Shown here piece by piece: positions 40,551 to 53,451 of a stretch of DNA of 64,000 nt (position 1 is the stretch's first letter; every line of letters begins with the position of its first letter). The notes under the pieces were generated by a model. It searched no databases. It had not been told where the DNA came from and saw only the letters and a program-made list of their open reading frames with translations. A program made the position numbers and the translations under genes. The stretch is from Chytridium lagenaria. Its lineage: Eukaryota > Chytridiomycota > Chytridiomycetes > Chytridiales > Chytridiaceae. The DNA lies in assembly GCA_025449115.1 (NCBI GenBank), contig JAHLKC010000001.1, positions 124,001 to 188,000 of the forward strand. The letters are read 5' to 3'.

Positions 40551-41182
40551 AGCAAATGACTGGGAAACTTTGTGCAACCGAATGTTTGTTGCATGAAGCC
40601 CTACACAAATATTCTCTGCAGGTTTTGGTGTTGGTCACTTTCCATTCTTGTTTCTCATGCGGCGATCATTTCCAATTTAACTTGAGAGGTGTTTTCGCAT
40701 ATGCTAACAAAAAAGCATATGTGTATTGCTAAGGTATATAAACATGCATACTGGATCTAAAACATCCACTAAGACTGAAGTTTGACGAAGACCGAAATGA
40801 TGAAAGACGTCACTGAAAGATGTACAGAATTCTACCAAAAAGTAGCTGGTGTGGTGCTGAGTAGTTTTTACCTTTTTTTTGTTGCTTCAGAACGTCAATT
40901 CTTCCTAATTACACTGTTATCGTCATCTCAACTCAATAAACTAGCTGTCATGCAGTCATAAACTACCTTTGCTGCTTAAGAGGTTTCCTATTTTTCAGTT
41001 ATTTCCCGTTTTCCCTTCTTCTATCTTCCCTTGCTGTATGTTAGACATACTGCATAAAACCTTTTTATTCTTAAAGTTCAACTCATCTCTACGTGTCTAA
41101 ATTTTAAGGTATATTTATGGTTCTCTACATGTTGTTCGTCTCCGATTTCATGTTGACATTCTGGCGATCGGAATTCTCTCTT
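40551..41182. other. Intergenic interval with a short inverted repeat
   Basis: It lies between GMF and COX20, both on the minus strand, so it holds the GMF promoter and COX20 3' end. I see a perfect inverted repeat GCATATGC/GCATATG near 40705-40724 and a TATATAA near 40734-40740. No coding block is evident. A weak C/D-box-like arrangement near 40795-40862 is discussed under rejected items. Confidence 0.5.
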
Positions 41183-41687
41183 TTATTTATTGTCAGAATC
41201 TGCCAATGCTAACAGCTGCTGAGTCTCTTTACTAGTCAGCTCTGATAATTGTTGCTGAACGATCTTTCTCTGCAACCGGCATAACTCCCTTAAACGAGTT
41301 AGACGTGATTGACTATTCAAATCATCATTACCATGCTGCAACAGACACCACGCCAAAACCGAGGAATCCCCAATTTCCTGCTGACCTCATGTTACCTGTT
41401 TAAAGTTAAACATTAAATATGAAATCATTGCCATTACGTTTTGCTATGTATCTACTTGATGCCAGAACGACTCCAGAAGCGATCCCGTAAGTAATGATGT
41501 CCTAGCGCATGGCATTTTAGCGATATTGTTCAACTGGAACTCTGCAAGAGAAAGGTTCTGGCCAGTAACAATTCAGTACACATATATACAGAATACTCAT
41601 ATATGAAACCTGCAAGACATCCCAGGCGCTCGGGTCCTTCTTTGTCAAGTCAAGGGGAACATTCACAGTGCTTTTGGAATTGTCCAT
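41183..41687 (-). CDS. COX20: Cytochrome c oxidase assembly protein COX20
   Basis: Inner-membrane chaperone for newly made Cox2. Reconstructed from four short exons: MDNSKSTVNVPLDLTKKDPS then AWDVLQ; after a 50-nt intron, NLSLAEFQLNNIAKMPCART then SLLTGIASGVVLASSRYIAK; after a second short intron, a second membrane helix NWGFLGFGVVSVAAW; after a 42-nt intron ELCRLQRKIVQQQLSELTSK and a short tail stopping at 41183. The PCAR motif at the head of helix 1 and the NW...VS..W-E-x-C..QR pattern at helix 2 are COX20 hallmarks. One G must be added to the GGG at 41484-41486 (CCC on plus) to keep helix 1 in frame. The start codon lies 9 bp from that of WDR26 on the opposite strand. Length about 110 residues fits. 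Confidence 0.85.
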
Positions 41688-41696
41688 TTTCTAAGA

Positions 41697-43624
41697 ATGC
41701 ATGCCAAAAACGAGGTTGTGCGTTTGATAACACAGGCCTTGAATGATCTTGGCTATAAGTAAGTAATAATGTAAAAGCATTAAAGCATTGAATCTGTTGG
41801 CTAGGAATGCTGCATCTACGCTTGAAAAAGATTCTGGAATTACATTAGAGTCGGAAAGTGTTGGGCGCTTTCGGCAAGCACTTTTGGGTGGCGAGTGGGA
41901 GTCTGCGGAGAAGCTCATGCTATCTCTTGATATACCGAAGAATTCTCTTAAAGTAAATAGAAGCGTTGGCCTATCTAACTAGAGGGAAAGACTATGAGTT
42001 TTTTAATACGGCAGCAGAAGTATTTGGAGTTACTGGAATCCAAACAATACAAAGTTGCACTGCGTGTGCTTCGGAAAGAAGTTAGCCCTACGTGCCCAAG
42101 CCCTTTAATGCTGCATGCTCTTTCAAGGTTATCTTTTGTTGAAGTTGATTGTTTGCTAAATGGCCAAAGTCTCTTAATGTGCGTGTCCTCCGAAGACCTT
42201 CACAGATATTCACAGTGGGACGGGGCTGGGGGAAAGTCAAGAGAGGATCTTTTATTATTTCTCCAAAGTATCATTATTGCACGACTTCGAGACTCACACA
42301 TTTAGCCTTTATATCCGCCAAATGCATGATACCTGAGAAAAGGCTTCAAACCTTACTGGATCAAGCAATTCAACTTCAAGTATCCAATTGTCTCTACCAT
42401 AACGTGCATAACGAAGATGTTTCGCTCTATGTAGACCATTCATGCGACAGGCTCGTCTTATTTATATTAATAGTGTAGTTAACGAGTTTTTATAGGTCTC
42501 ATTTCCCTTGCAAAACTCTGCATGTTTTGGGTGAACATTCAGACGAAGTTTGGTTGCTTAGTTTTTCAAACGACGGAAATTATCTAGCATCAGCTTCCAA
42601 AGACTCCACAGCTATTATATGGAGCGCAGATGTACGTTTTAGTTGTCAGCCGTAAATTTACATTCTAGGATTTCAGTGCGGTGCAGTATTTGTTAGGTCA
42701 TAATGACGGGATATCTTTTCTTTCGTGGAGCCCTGATGATACGTGGTTGCTTACAGGCTCTAATGATAAATCTTTGAAGATCTGGAATGTAAAGGTGGAG
42801 CGAGATATTTCGAGTTTGTTCTAATGTTAAAGGACGGAACGTGCGGTCATACCTTCACCCGACCTCATCAAGAGGCTATAACTTCTTGTGCATGGCTTCC
42901 CGAGGGCAATAAGTTTGTGGCAGGCAGTGCCGACAAAAGTATTGTTCTCTGGAACATTCACGGTGATGTTCTATTTAAATGGAACGTGCGCGCGACAGAC
43001 TTATCAGTTAGCTTGGACGGAAAATCGCTTTATGTTATTTCGGAGCGAAGAATTCGTATCTTTAGTTTGGCAACGAAGGAGGAGATTGAGTTGAGTAGGA
43101 TGGAATATGATTGCTGACGTTGAAAGTTGCATCGAAGAAAGCAAATCCATTACTTCTTTGCATACTGCAAAAGATATGCGGCATATTCTTGTGAACGTTT
43201 TGGAGGTTTGGTTTTTATCAATTTACGCTGTTTACTCGTATAAACAGGAAATTCATCTGTGGAATGTGGATGAGAAAGAATTAGTAAGAAAGTATACTGG
43301 GCACAAACAGGAGCGCTTCGTTATCCGGTCCTGTTTCGGGGGAATGCATCAGAATTTTGTGCTGACCGGTAGCGAAGGTATCTGAAAAGTCTGACGCTGT
43401 TTTTTGATGACATGTTCTGCAGACGCAAAGATATATGTGTGGCACAGGGAACAAGGAACTTTGCTTGAAGTTTTAGAAGGGCACATTGGTAAGCTCTTAT
43501 ATGAGGAGACTATTTGATATCGACATCATAAGGTTGCGTCAACGGCATAAGTTGGAATGCACAGAGGAATATATTTGCATCTGCATCGGATGACCACTCC
43601 ATTCGAATATGGGGAGCGGCTTGA
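41697..43624 (+). CDS. WDR26: WDR26/GID7-type CTLH E3 ligase subunit (LisH-CTLH-WD40)
   Basis: Scaffold of the CTLH/GID ubiquitin ligase. The N-terminal LisH motif reads HAKNEVVRLITQALNDLGYK then NAASTLEKDSG; the CTLH block is FRQALLGGEWESAEKLMLSL and SFLIRQQKYLELLESKQYKV, then ALRVLRKEVSP. WD40 blades follow: LGEHSDEVWLLSFSNDGNYL; LLGHNDGISFLSWSPDDTWL with TGSNDKSLKIWNV; PHQEAITSCAWLPEGNKFVA; a degenerate blade (RATDLSVSLDGKSLY); EIHLWNV; and finally EGHIGCVNGISWN, SASDDHSIRIWG, stop at 43622-43624. Many introns of about 45 nt interrupt blades. The order and the CTLH make WDR26 preferable to generic WD40 proteins. MAEA, its partner in the same ligase, lies 14 kb downstream. Confidence 0.92.
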
Positions 43625-43877
43625 GCCTTTATTATAAACATATTTTATTAATACAATCGTCGCTTTTGCACTTTATCTTTATTTTTCATGGGTGTGCCCC
43701 TCATCGGAGTTGGGGCAAAGTTGTGGGACAAGAAATCTGAGGCGCATTTCCAAACCAAACTCTTTCTCCACCCAAATCTCCTCTCCATACCAAAAGGCCT
43801 CTTCTTGTTTATTACGTTCGACCTACCTGCCGTACACCAAATACTCTCTCCTCTTTTCAATAGCAACATCTGTCGCA

Positions 43878-44547
<670 letters not shown>

Positions 44548-44772
44548 GGATTTGATTTGCACTGAATGAAATCGCTGAATGATTGTAAATTGATGTTGCC
44601 CTGTTCCCGAATCCCATCCATGTTTTTAAATGAAGTTATTATGCAAATACTTGTAATAGCCTGGCCCATCCCTATCGAAACTGTTGATGAGATCTGTCTG
44701 AACTTCATGACGTACATTCAGATACCGCCTAAAACTCCTGCTCCGCCATTCTCCCTAAAATTTGCCACCAAA

Positions 44773-47653
44773 ATGAGCGAGGACCGTTTTGCCATAGCAA
44801 TCGTCCACTGGTAAGGACCTCGTGACGTTCTCCTTGCAAACCTTTTCCAGGGTGAACGCATTCGAAAACGTTACCAAGAAATGCCAGACCATAGAGGATT
44901 GTAGCGACGGGAGCATCTTTACGAGATCTTGACAGACATGTGGGAATGATATCATGCATTCAGTTCTAATGAGAAAATGGCAGAGATGGGCAGTGGTTCA
45001 AGTTCGGACGTTCTATTGATACTGGAGATAACTGGGTCCTCAAGTTTAACAATCTGAAGAAAGTCTACAAACTGTTGACGAGCTTTTACGAGGAGGTTTT
45101 TAGGACAAACACATCATTTCTCGATGTCCCAAACTTGACGGCAATTGCGAAAGATGCGAGCAGATCGAACTGGTTAAGTTTTCGCAGCTCATCATTGCAA
45201 TTGCAGTTCAATGCGAAAACAACCAGAAGTACATTTTGAAAATACAATCCCTGGACGAGGCTTCGCAGCATGCACTTATGTTGGCCATTGAACAGGTTCG
45301 GAGTTTATCTTAAGATTCGCTAACATACCAGGTCATGAGTCGTCTCTCTACTACATCAAAACCTTCACCCTCTTCAGCGTAAGAATCTTTTCTGCGTGTC
45401 ATAGGCTGATTATAGAAGAATATCACCCACCCTCTCAGTCGCCGACCAAAAAATTACGGAGGCTATTCAAGCAGAAAACCAAACTTTAAGGGAAGAACTT
45501 CGGCAGCTTCAAGTAAAATATGTATGTTATCACAAGTCTGATCTCGGCCGTTAAATATATTTCAGGATGAACTCAACTCGGAAAAGACGGACCTTCAGAC
45601 TGGCATTCATGATATGGAGCATTCCCTGTCTCAACTGAGCGGAGTTGGAAAGGTGGATTTTATCCTCAAGACAGAGATTGAAAACTTGAAAGGCGAAGTG
45701 TATGTTGTGCGGCCTTCCAAGTCTGAAACTTTTACAGGGAGAAAAGTGAAAACCGACGGTTAGATGCTGAGACTTTGGTGGAAAAACAAGCACAGGTGAT
45801 CAAAGATCTTACGAAGAAGGTATGAACAGCTGTTTTACCCTGATTATGTCACTAACTAAGTCTTAAGGCTGAGGACGCTGTGAGGAAGGGAGAAGAGGCG
45901 CAAAGGTTAAAGGATCAATTGGATGAATTTCGACATGTGGCGGACAAGCTTCAAAAAGCTGAGGCTATGATCGATAAATACAAGAAGAAAATGGAAGAGA
46001 CGGCAGATTTTCGAAGGCAGATAAAGGTGTCGCTGTCTCTAAATGTAACTAAGAAATTACTAGGTGTTTGAGGCCCAAAATCAGACTCTCACGGAACGGA
46101 ACCGTCAGCTTGAGGATGAATACAAAAAGATTAGCGCGCTCAAGCCTCTGATGGACACATACAAGGAGCAAATCGGTTCGATGGAGGGAAAGAGCAGCTT
46201 GCTTCAGGTCGAAAACTCAAAGTATGAGTTTGAAGTCAAGGAGCTTAGGATCAAACTTGATCGTCTTGATGTGCAACGTAGGAATGACCAGGAGCTTATT
46301 CAATCTCTTGAAGAGCAGATTCGTGATCTTGAGGGTGAGTTGGCGGTGTGGCGGCGTTTTTTTAGTAACACTCCACCAGCCCCTCGTGAGTCTTTTGGTG
46401 GAGTTTCTTTGTCTGCAGAGGGCGTTGACTCTTTCAATTCATAGTAAGCTATTATTTGCTTCTACTTCATAATATATGCTAGCCGGAGCCGTATCAAGGA
46501 GTTGGAGCAACAGCTGGAGAAATTTAAGGATGCTGACAGGGATGATGTTCATGCCAAACTTCAGTTGACTGAAGCAAACTTATTCGAGACGAGTAAATTA
46601 AAGGAGAAGTTTGAGAAGGTTTGAGAGCATAAACTCTCAAGGCTGATAAAGTTCAGGATTACATGGTTGCTGTTCAGAAGCATCTTGCTTTAGAAAACGA
46701 AATGAAACAACTTCGATCTATTAACGCTTCTGATGGGTGAGACTCCTTGTTTTGTGGAGCCAAAATGCTCACTCCCGTTTTTAGACAGGCTGAAAGGGAA
46801 TCTTTAGAGTCAAAGCTCAACGATGCTCTTCAAGAGCTTGCAGCTACTAGAGGAGATTGGCCGAAAGCGAGGTTGCGGTTGCTCAGGGACAGTTCTCTGG
46901 CAACGGCGCAGATATTGAAAAGCTGAAGAGGCAGCTAGATTCTTTCGAGAAGGAATCTAGGCTTTCAGATGGGCCAGATTAACAAGCTGTCCAAGGAGAA
47001 GGACGGTTTAGAGGGTCAGTGCATGGAATTGAAGGACATGATTCACCAGCACGAACGGACTTCAAGGTGGGAAGCCATTACTCAAAATGCCCCTAATACT
47101 AATATTGTAATGCTATGATTTTAGCGATTTGAAGGCAGCTTTAGCAGCTCTTGAGAGCAAGGGGCAATCAGCTGACGAGACTACTCAGAAGCTTGCTACT
47201 GCGACTCAGAAAATTGTGCAGCTTACGGAACAGAACACCAAACTGCACAAAGCCTTAAAGGAAGCAAAGAAGGTAAGAGAAATTGTGCATCTTGATTTTA
47301 AAACTATTATAGCATATCCTTTCTCAGGACAAACAAATCAAAGACCACAAAGCAGTTGTTCCTAAAGTAATATTTTGTCCAAAGTTTTTGATACTAATAT
47401 TCTGCAAGGACAACTTTGCGGAAGCTATTGCATCCTATGAAAGCATGATTCGGATAAGGACGACGAGGTCGACAAGCTAAGGAAAGAACTCGGCGACACG
47501 CGGAAGGCTGCCAAAAGAGAACAAGAGCTCATGGTCTCTGCATGGTACGACACCATTCTCACACAGCAACGGCGAAGTCCGTTTAGGGCGGACGGCTCGC
47601 CTTCAAGTTGGCTGGCGCAGCAAAGGAAACAACTTGCATTTAGGTCAAGATAA
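44773..47653 (+). CDS. HOOK: HOOK family dynein adaptor
   Basis: HOOK proteins link early endosomes to dynein and kinesin-3 through a FTS/FHIP complex. The N-terminal Hook domain (a calponin-like fold) reads HWVNAFENVTKKCQTIEDCS then DGSIFTRS, GDNWVLKFNNLKKVYKLLTS and DVPNLTAIAKDASRSELVKF, then IAIAVQCENNQKYILKIQSL and DEASQHALMLAIEQVMS. A long coiled coil follows (45400-47500) with heptad-rich segments such as QDELNSEKTDLQ, LTERNRQLEDEYKKISALKP and LEEQIRDLEGEL. The C-terminus MVSAWYDTILTQQRRSPFRA and PSSWLAQQRKQLAFRSR matches the FTS-binding end. Start 44773, stop TAA 47651-47653. Frame breaks occur near 44935. About 700 residues after splicing, typical of the family. Confidence 0.92.
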
Positions 47654-47844
47654 TAATGTTTCTGGTTCCTATATTCTCTATGGTTTTTCGTTTTTTTGTT
47701 GTTTTTCTTCATTATAATAAATCGGCAAATTGCGCACTGCAGTGAGGGCATTTTCTTTCTTCTTGCTGTATCATTATACCTGTTACTGGTATCATAGAAA
47801 ACCACTCGGCCTTAACCGGCAAATGTCAGAAGACAAGACCAAGA

Positions 47845-48253
47845 CTACCAAGAACATATTGGAAGGAATAAACTTACAAGACTGAAAACATTGTTAGCTT
47901 ACTTTTTCATGCTACACATACCATGGCATATGGAAAAAAGACTTGCACTTGATACAGGTTATACCTTTGATACTGGTTTCTGATTCTGCTGCGCATATTG
48001 AACAAATAGCGTCAGCTATAGATACCATTGTGGCCAGTGACTTTGATAGTATCTTTTCAGGAAGAAGTACTTTTAGGTTCTGATATATTGATATGTTGTG
48101 ATCCCTTGAAGAGAATAAAGTCAGCTTATCCGTGATTATATCAGGTCTACCATTTTCGACGATTTCTAGAGTAAAGCGTAAAGATGTCCTCCATTTTTTT
48201 GTCTGGTCCTGCAAAAGTGATAGAAGGGAATAGCTTTGGCTCCCAAGGATCAA
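47845..48253 (-). CDS. Small protein with a C-terminal zinc-binding finger, uncertain
   Basis: An open frame from 48253 encodes helical sequence (SLLQDQTKKWRTSLRFTLEI; DIITDKLTLFSSRD) and ends with a metal-binding pattern C-x2-C-x12-C-x2-C-x5-H (AICSICAAESETSIKGITCI...HMP). Splicing an intron (GTATGT...TTTCAG, about 40 nt) adds a further Cys (HMPC) before a stop at 47845. C4HC spacing of this kind occurs in NSE1-type RING fingers of the SMC5/6 complex, but nothing else supports that identity. The true start may be upstream near 48400-48550. Convergent with HOOK; about 190 bp between ends. Confidence 0.4.
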
Positions 48254-48555
48254 TTACAATATGGGCTGTGCAATTGCCCTCTATCTCAAATTATAGTTAT
48301 GTTTAGATATACGCGTATTACTTAAGTTGTGGCAAAGGTACATACCCAACGCTATTTTACGAAAACAAATATGGCGGGAGTCCGCACCTTCCAGGACACG
48401 GCAATGGGTGTCAATTTCAGTGAGGGTGTCCCTTTATAACCCTTCAGTCAGAAAAACATATGAATTTAAAAAAAAAAGAGGGTGCAATATGTAAAGAGGA
48501 GAGATGATTCACCAAAAGGGTTCCATCGTCTCGCCAACTACAAGGTTGTGAGAAT

Positions 48556-48811
48556 TCAAAGCAAAACAAACAGCCTCACATCCTCAAATCGCCGAACAGC
48601 ATGATCCACGGAAACAATCTTTGATCCATCCAAATGCGTCTTTGCCACACATTCTGGTAGATCCGATTTCACATGTACGCCTGTCTCTGAGATATCAATG
48701 CTTAAAGCATACGATCTTTGGTCAGAAGTTCGGACGTCAAATTGCATCTGAATGGGTTCTTGCATGTTGCAAATCTGACAATCTTCGTTTTAGATTGTTG
48801 TGCCACATCAT
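48556..48811 (-). CDS. Possible small gene or 5' exons of the finger protein
   Basis: Weakly supported. From ATG 48811 the frame reads MMWHNNLKRRLSDLQHARTH before a stop; a second frame from 48765 reads SIDISETGVHVKSDLPECVA and ends RRFEDV at a GTGAGG splice site. After that intron comes LARRWNPFGESSL. These may be N-terminal exons of the finger-containing gene below or an independent small protein. I recognise no family. The 48811 start lies only 15 bp from the opposite-strand gene at 48827. Confidence 0.3.
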
Positions 48812-48826
48812 ACTTGAGGTAGCGTG

Positions 48827-50270
48827 ATGGCTAAGAAGGCCAAAAAAGCGGGTGGGAAAGGAGGTGGAAAGGGGAAGGGGAAGGGGAAGAGTAAGAAATC
48901 GAAAAAGACGTCGAACCCGTTACCACCAGAACAGGCGAACGCGCTCTTGACGTATTTGTTGTGAGTGTTGTTTGTTTTTTTTCGTGGAGCTAACGTGTGA
49001 TGGAAAGTGTGGAAGCAAAGGAAAAGTCGGTAAACTTTTATCGAAAATGGTATAAACAGCAGTAAGTCGCTTTAATCGATAATTTGAGAGTTAACACAGA
49101 GTTGATGCGATTGTTAGAAAGGATTTTCTTGCAAAACATCGTGATGCCTTGCACAAGTTGGAAAAATCAGAGGTCAGCCAAACTCCTTAGCATTTTTTTA
49201 AATGTCTCGCTATGTCTGCAGAATTCTCACATGTTCTTTCGTTTCGAGTAGTATGGATTTATGAGGAACCTCCTTGATGGCACAGAGATCCTATCAACCC
49301 AGATTGAAACCATGGCGATATCCCACGACGATCAAGTAAAATCCAACACAGCTGATGCCCCGCCCCCAAAAGACAGCGCTTTAATGTCTCAAAGATCAGA
49401 GCTGGAAGGCAAGTTTTTTAAAGATACCTATCGCCTTCAAGAAAAAGTTTTCTGACTTTTCGCGAAAATATAGACCTACGAGACCTTGTGGACAAGCTTG
49501 AGACCGAATTAGAAAACTGCACAGACCAAATATCAGATCTTCATAAATTTCAGGCATCTGGTGGTCCACAGTTGCAAGAGATGGAGATGCAGAGGATACG
49601 GGAGGTGGCACATCAGAAAGCAGAGTCTCGCGCTCAAGAAATCAATAGAATACAGACTAAACATGAAGCTTCAGTCTTGGCGACAGCGAGACGTGCTGAC
49701 CAGGTTATCAGCGAAATTGAGACAAAAGCAAACAAGGTATTGTTCTTTGTATTAATAGTCTTTTGGCTTTTTTTCGTCTCTCCATGGTCCCTTTTATAGT
49801 ATTTCCACATGCTATTTTCCGATATGCCTTTAATGTTTGCATAGCAAGGAATAGAGCGCATGACCGTCACCCGCATGAAAATCGTCAAAAGAAATCGAAA
49901 GCTCAAAGATCTTGTTCAAGTTCTAAGCTCGGATGCCGAAAAGCTAAAACGCGCAGTGGAGATTTTAGAAACGGAAAACATTAGATTGATGAGAAACCTT
50001 TACAGTCTTGACTATAATTTAAGATACGGGCGTCCGCCATCTGCAAATGGAATGCGTAGTGCAGAGAGAGGTTATAAATGGGATGAAGAGGATGAGCTGG
50101 AAGTCGTGTTGCCGATGCCGTTGAGAAGCATTTCAGAGGCAATGCCGAGGATATTACGGGACGAGGATTCAAAGAGACAGGAACAAATGAAAGTGCTTGG
50201 GGTTGAGGGACATCGGTGGCATCCAAAGGGGCACAAAGGGGGTGCGACGCAACAAACAGCAATCACATAA
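48827..50270 (+). CDS. Coiled-coil protein with Lys/Gly-rich N-terminus, possibly axonemal
   Basis: The start MAKKAKKAGGKGGGKGKGKG is strongly basic and encoded by GGGAAG repeats. Following exons contain YRKW, KDFLAKHRDALHKLEKSE, then long heptad helices: LRDLVDKLETELENCTDQIS, EMQRIREVAHQKAESRAQEI and, after an intron of about 110 nt, MTVTRMKIVKRNRKLKDLVQ and LSSDAEKLKRAVEILETENI. The C-terminus is acidic then Gly/His-rich, stopping at 50268-50270. Basic K/G-rich heads on coiled-coil proteins are common in flagellar-associated proteins (CFAP157, BBOF1 and similar), and the window has other flagellar genes, but I cannot match it to one. Length about 400 residues after splicing. Confidence 0.6.
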
Positions 50271-50441
50271 GTCGCAAAATAAAATTGAGTTAAAAATTCA
50301 ATTACATAGTATCCTTTATTTGAAATTCGAAATGATGCAAAACCCATAAGCAACAAGGTGTATGGGGCAAAAGGTATCAGGTCATACAGCACAACACATT
50401 CAACGTTTGGGAGAATCGGAAAGGGTGGAGGGGAAATGGCC

Positions 50442-53108
50442 TTAGTAAGTGGAGGAGTTCCAGTGGTTGTGGGATTGCACAGGCGCCGGTACCGGTTCTA
50501 AAGTCTGAGTGGCCTCTGACTGATACGTTTGCCAGAGAGAAATAATCTGCCGCAGAAAACCATAGGTTAGGTAAGATTTTCAACAAGATATTGAAATGTC
50601 TGGTGTTTACCTCTTTCTGGGTGTCGATTAAAGATCTCAAGAAACCTTGAATGGCGATGGTAAAATCGACAATCTTTTCTTTTTCGTAGCGTTCAAGCTC
50701 GAGCCGTAAAAGAGTTGAAACATCTTCAAACTGTCTGCGATTTTGCTGAACTTGCTTTTCGAGCTTTTTTAATCATTATCATTAGTCAAAAATGGAATAA
50801 AACAGGACACAGAAATAACAAAACAACTCACCTCCGTAACTTCAGCTGAACCGACAGAAATCTTATCAGATCTCACTTTAGCCGTACTTTTGATTCGATC
50901 CAAAAGTTCCTTTTTCCGAATGAAATTACTTTCGGCAGTTTGCCAGGTTTGGTAGGTCTTCAGGCGTGAGTTGAAGGCGTTCTAAACATAACAGGACAAT
51001 ACTTAAGTATTCCATGCTTGGTAAAAGAGCTATACACAAACCTTAATTGAACTAATGATTCGGATATGCTCGTCAACCACGCTAATAATGTGGTACATGT
51101 CTTGCTTCGCCTAAAATAATTCACAAAAATAACAACCATTAAAAAAGGTACTCTATTTTTTCCTCACCTGCTTGTCATGTATCTCTTTGATCTTTTTCTG
51201 AATATTTCCCAGCACGACGAGATTGTTTGAAACAGGCTTATTCACTTCAACTGACGCCAATGCCAACATACTTTCGCCAAAATCAAAAGTCGCAGCTCCA
51301 AGGTCTTTTAATAAAACAAACAAAAGTAATTTAACAACCGGAATTCGGGATATTCAAGCCGAAAAAACGGGGGCATTACCTTTTCGATACTTTGAAAGGG
51401 TCTCCAGAGCTCGAAGGAGCGACCGCAGCTGTCCCTCGATAGCGTCAACCTGGTCTCTTCGCCCTTCGAAAATCTTTGTTTTTTTAAAATATTTTATTAA
51501 AAAACCGGACGACTCTAAATACCCTCAAAGTCGGTAGCTTACCTGATCATTATCAATTCTCGAGGTGTAATGGCAGCCGCTGTGGACATGGCCGTGTTGA
51601 GTGCAGCCATAATTCCGCCTTTTGCTGATTCATCACGTCGTTTCTTAAAAACAAAAACAAAAAAAAAAACCAAGTCAAAATTGAATATTCCATAAAAACT
51701 TACGTCAACTGCAAAAGACTCTGATTCAAGAAACAATTTCACGTCCTCGTCGAGCTGCAGAAGCGGGTGGGAAACAATCTTACGGACGCATCTTTCAAGG
51801 GCGAATCGTCTGGATTCCACAAAATCATCCTGGAATCGGCCTAAATTAAAAAATAAAAGTTTTAGTGCATGAACGAAAAAAGTCACTACGCACCAATGGC
51901 GTGCTTTTCAGGAACTGGCGGAATAATAACACCAGGATAGCGGTTGGTAAGTTGGTTGTAGAGCCAGAGGAAATCTCTATATCTACGGCTGACGGTAAAG
52001 TCCAAATTGCGAAATCCTGGTGCGTTCGTCTTTTCAAATAATTAGGAAACGAAAGCTTAAATTTACCAAAAATAACATAAAGCATTCTCTCACCTTGGTT
52101 CGAACTTTATACGAGACGTGAGCGCTAAGGGGGTCGCCAATCTTTTGGGGTTCGGAGACGGAAATTTCGAAATCATGCTCTGTAGCTTCAAGTTTCTGAT
52201 GCTAATAGATATAATCATGGCATTAGGGGTTAATGTTTTGTAGTCCAATGATCCTTTCTAACCTCGTTGCTCAAGTTAAACGTTCCGGGATAAGCCACGC
52301 TTGGAGATGTAACAGGTGATGAAGATTCAACACCATTTTTAAAGGGGCTAGCAGGGTTGGTCGGCGCAGCATCCGCAAACGATCCTCGAATGTTTGTACT
52401 CACAGCGACTGGAGGGGCAGCAGGTCGACGGAGCGGGTCATCGTCCTCAAGGGCAGCGAGTTGAAGCGGGTCAAAAAAGGTAGCTCCGTTTCCATTGGAG
52501 GTGGTTGTGACGCTGGGAGGTTCTTGAGACCAAGCAGAGAAAGAATTCAACGCTCCAGTATTCCTACTGTCCACCTCGTCATCAACAGATCTAATGGTGC
52601 CGGTTTCGGAAGGAGGAATGGGGATGGACGCATTATCGGTGGACCCTCTCACGTCCAAGGCATCCGTCAATTTCAAACCACCAAAGCCTGTTTGAAGATA
52701 AAAGTCATCGACTTCGGGGGCTTTGGGCGGAGGTGTGTCAAAGAAAGGAGCCTCAGCGGGAGGAATTGAAGCGGAGGAAGAGTACGCTGAGAGAAGGGGA
52801 TTTGAGGCCGCTTGGGGAGATGAAGGAGGAAGGGGCAGCGATGTATGGTGTGAAACGTATGGGTTGCTGTCATAAGTTTCGTCGGCGGATGGATACGACA
52901 CGCTACTGGGTACCGAAGAAAAGGTCGGCGTGAAGTCCGCAGGCTCTTCTGTAATTTGAGCAGTGGGGTCACTATCATGAAGGACCGAATCCGTCTTGAA
53001 GTCAGACGAAAACGGAGATGAGGATGCCGCAGGTGTCTGTTCAAAGAATGACCTTGTGGAGGATGACGGAGCGTCTCCCCATACTGATGAACCCAGATCC
53101 TCGTCCAT
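50442..53108 (-). CDS. VPS5: Sorting nexin Vps5/SNX1-2 (PX-BAR retromer subunit)
   Basis: Membrane-deforming SNX-BAR partner of retromer on endosomes. Exon 1 (52230-53108) encodes a 290-residue disordered, Ser/Pro-rich head starting MDEDLGSSVWGDAPSSS. The PX domain follows: EISVSEPQKIGDPLSAHVSY, then NLDFTVSRRYRDFLWLYNQL and IIPPVPEKHAIGRFQDDFVE (phosphoinositide-binding Arg in RRYRDF and RF). The BAR domain includes ESRRFALERCVRKIVSHPLL, LFLESESFAVD, and helices in exons at 51540-50570. The C-terminus reads QIISLWQTYQSEATQTLEPV and stops at 50442. The long head matches Vps5 better than animal SNX1. Seven or more short introns. About 170 bp from the convergent coiled-coil gene. Confidence 0.92.
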
Positions 53109-53451
53109 ATACTATATAGTGATGTGAGAAAATTTATTGCAAAAGGGCACCTTCACTGCCGCATGTATGCACCAGACTGAAGGGGCACAGATGATGAACG
53201 AATATGAATTTGAATATGGGTTTCTTCAAACAAAAATGGAATTGCTCGTGCTTTTGTTTACAAAGTTGAAATGGAGAGAAGAGGAAAGTGGATAAAAAAT
53301 AAAATAGAAAGGAAAGCAAACACGTCAGGGGACAGGACAGAGGGCTTTCTACATGGTCGAAATATGAAGGGGAGCTGGGGAAATGCGCCTAACGAAGCAA
53401 ACAGGCGCGTTGGTCGTCCATACGCTGGGCTTTGTTCAACCTGTTCATCAA
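53109..53451. other. Intergenic interval upstream of VPS5
   Basis: This holds the VPS5 promoter and the 3' end of the next minus-strand gene. Purine-rich patches on the plus strand give spurious ORFs. No conserved block or clear regulatory motif was seen. Confidence 0.5.

Noticed and set aside
40795..40862. Possible C/D-box snoRNA (ATGATGA ... CTGA)
   Set aside because: The C box and a D box are present at plausible spacing, but no terminal stem or credible guide complementarity could be seen, and such short motifs are common by chance.
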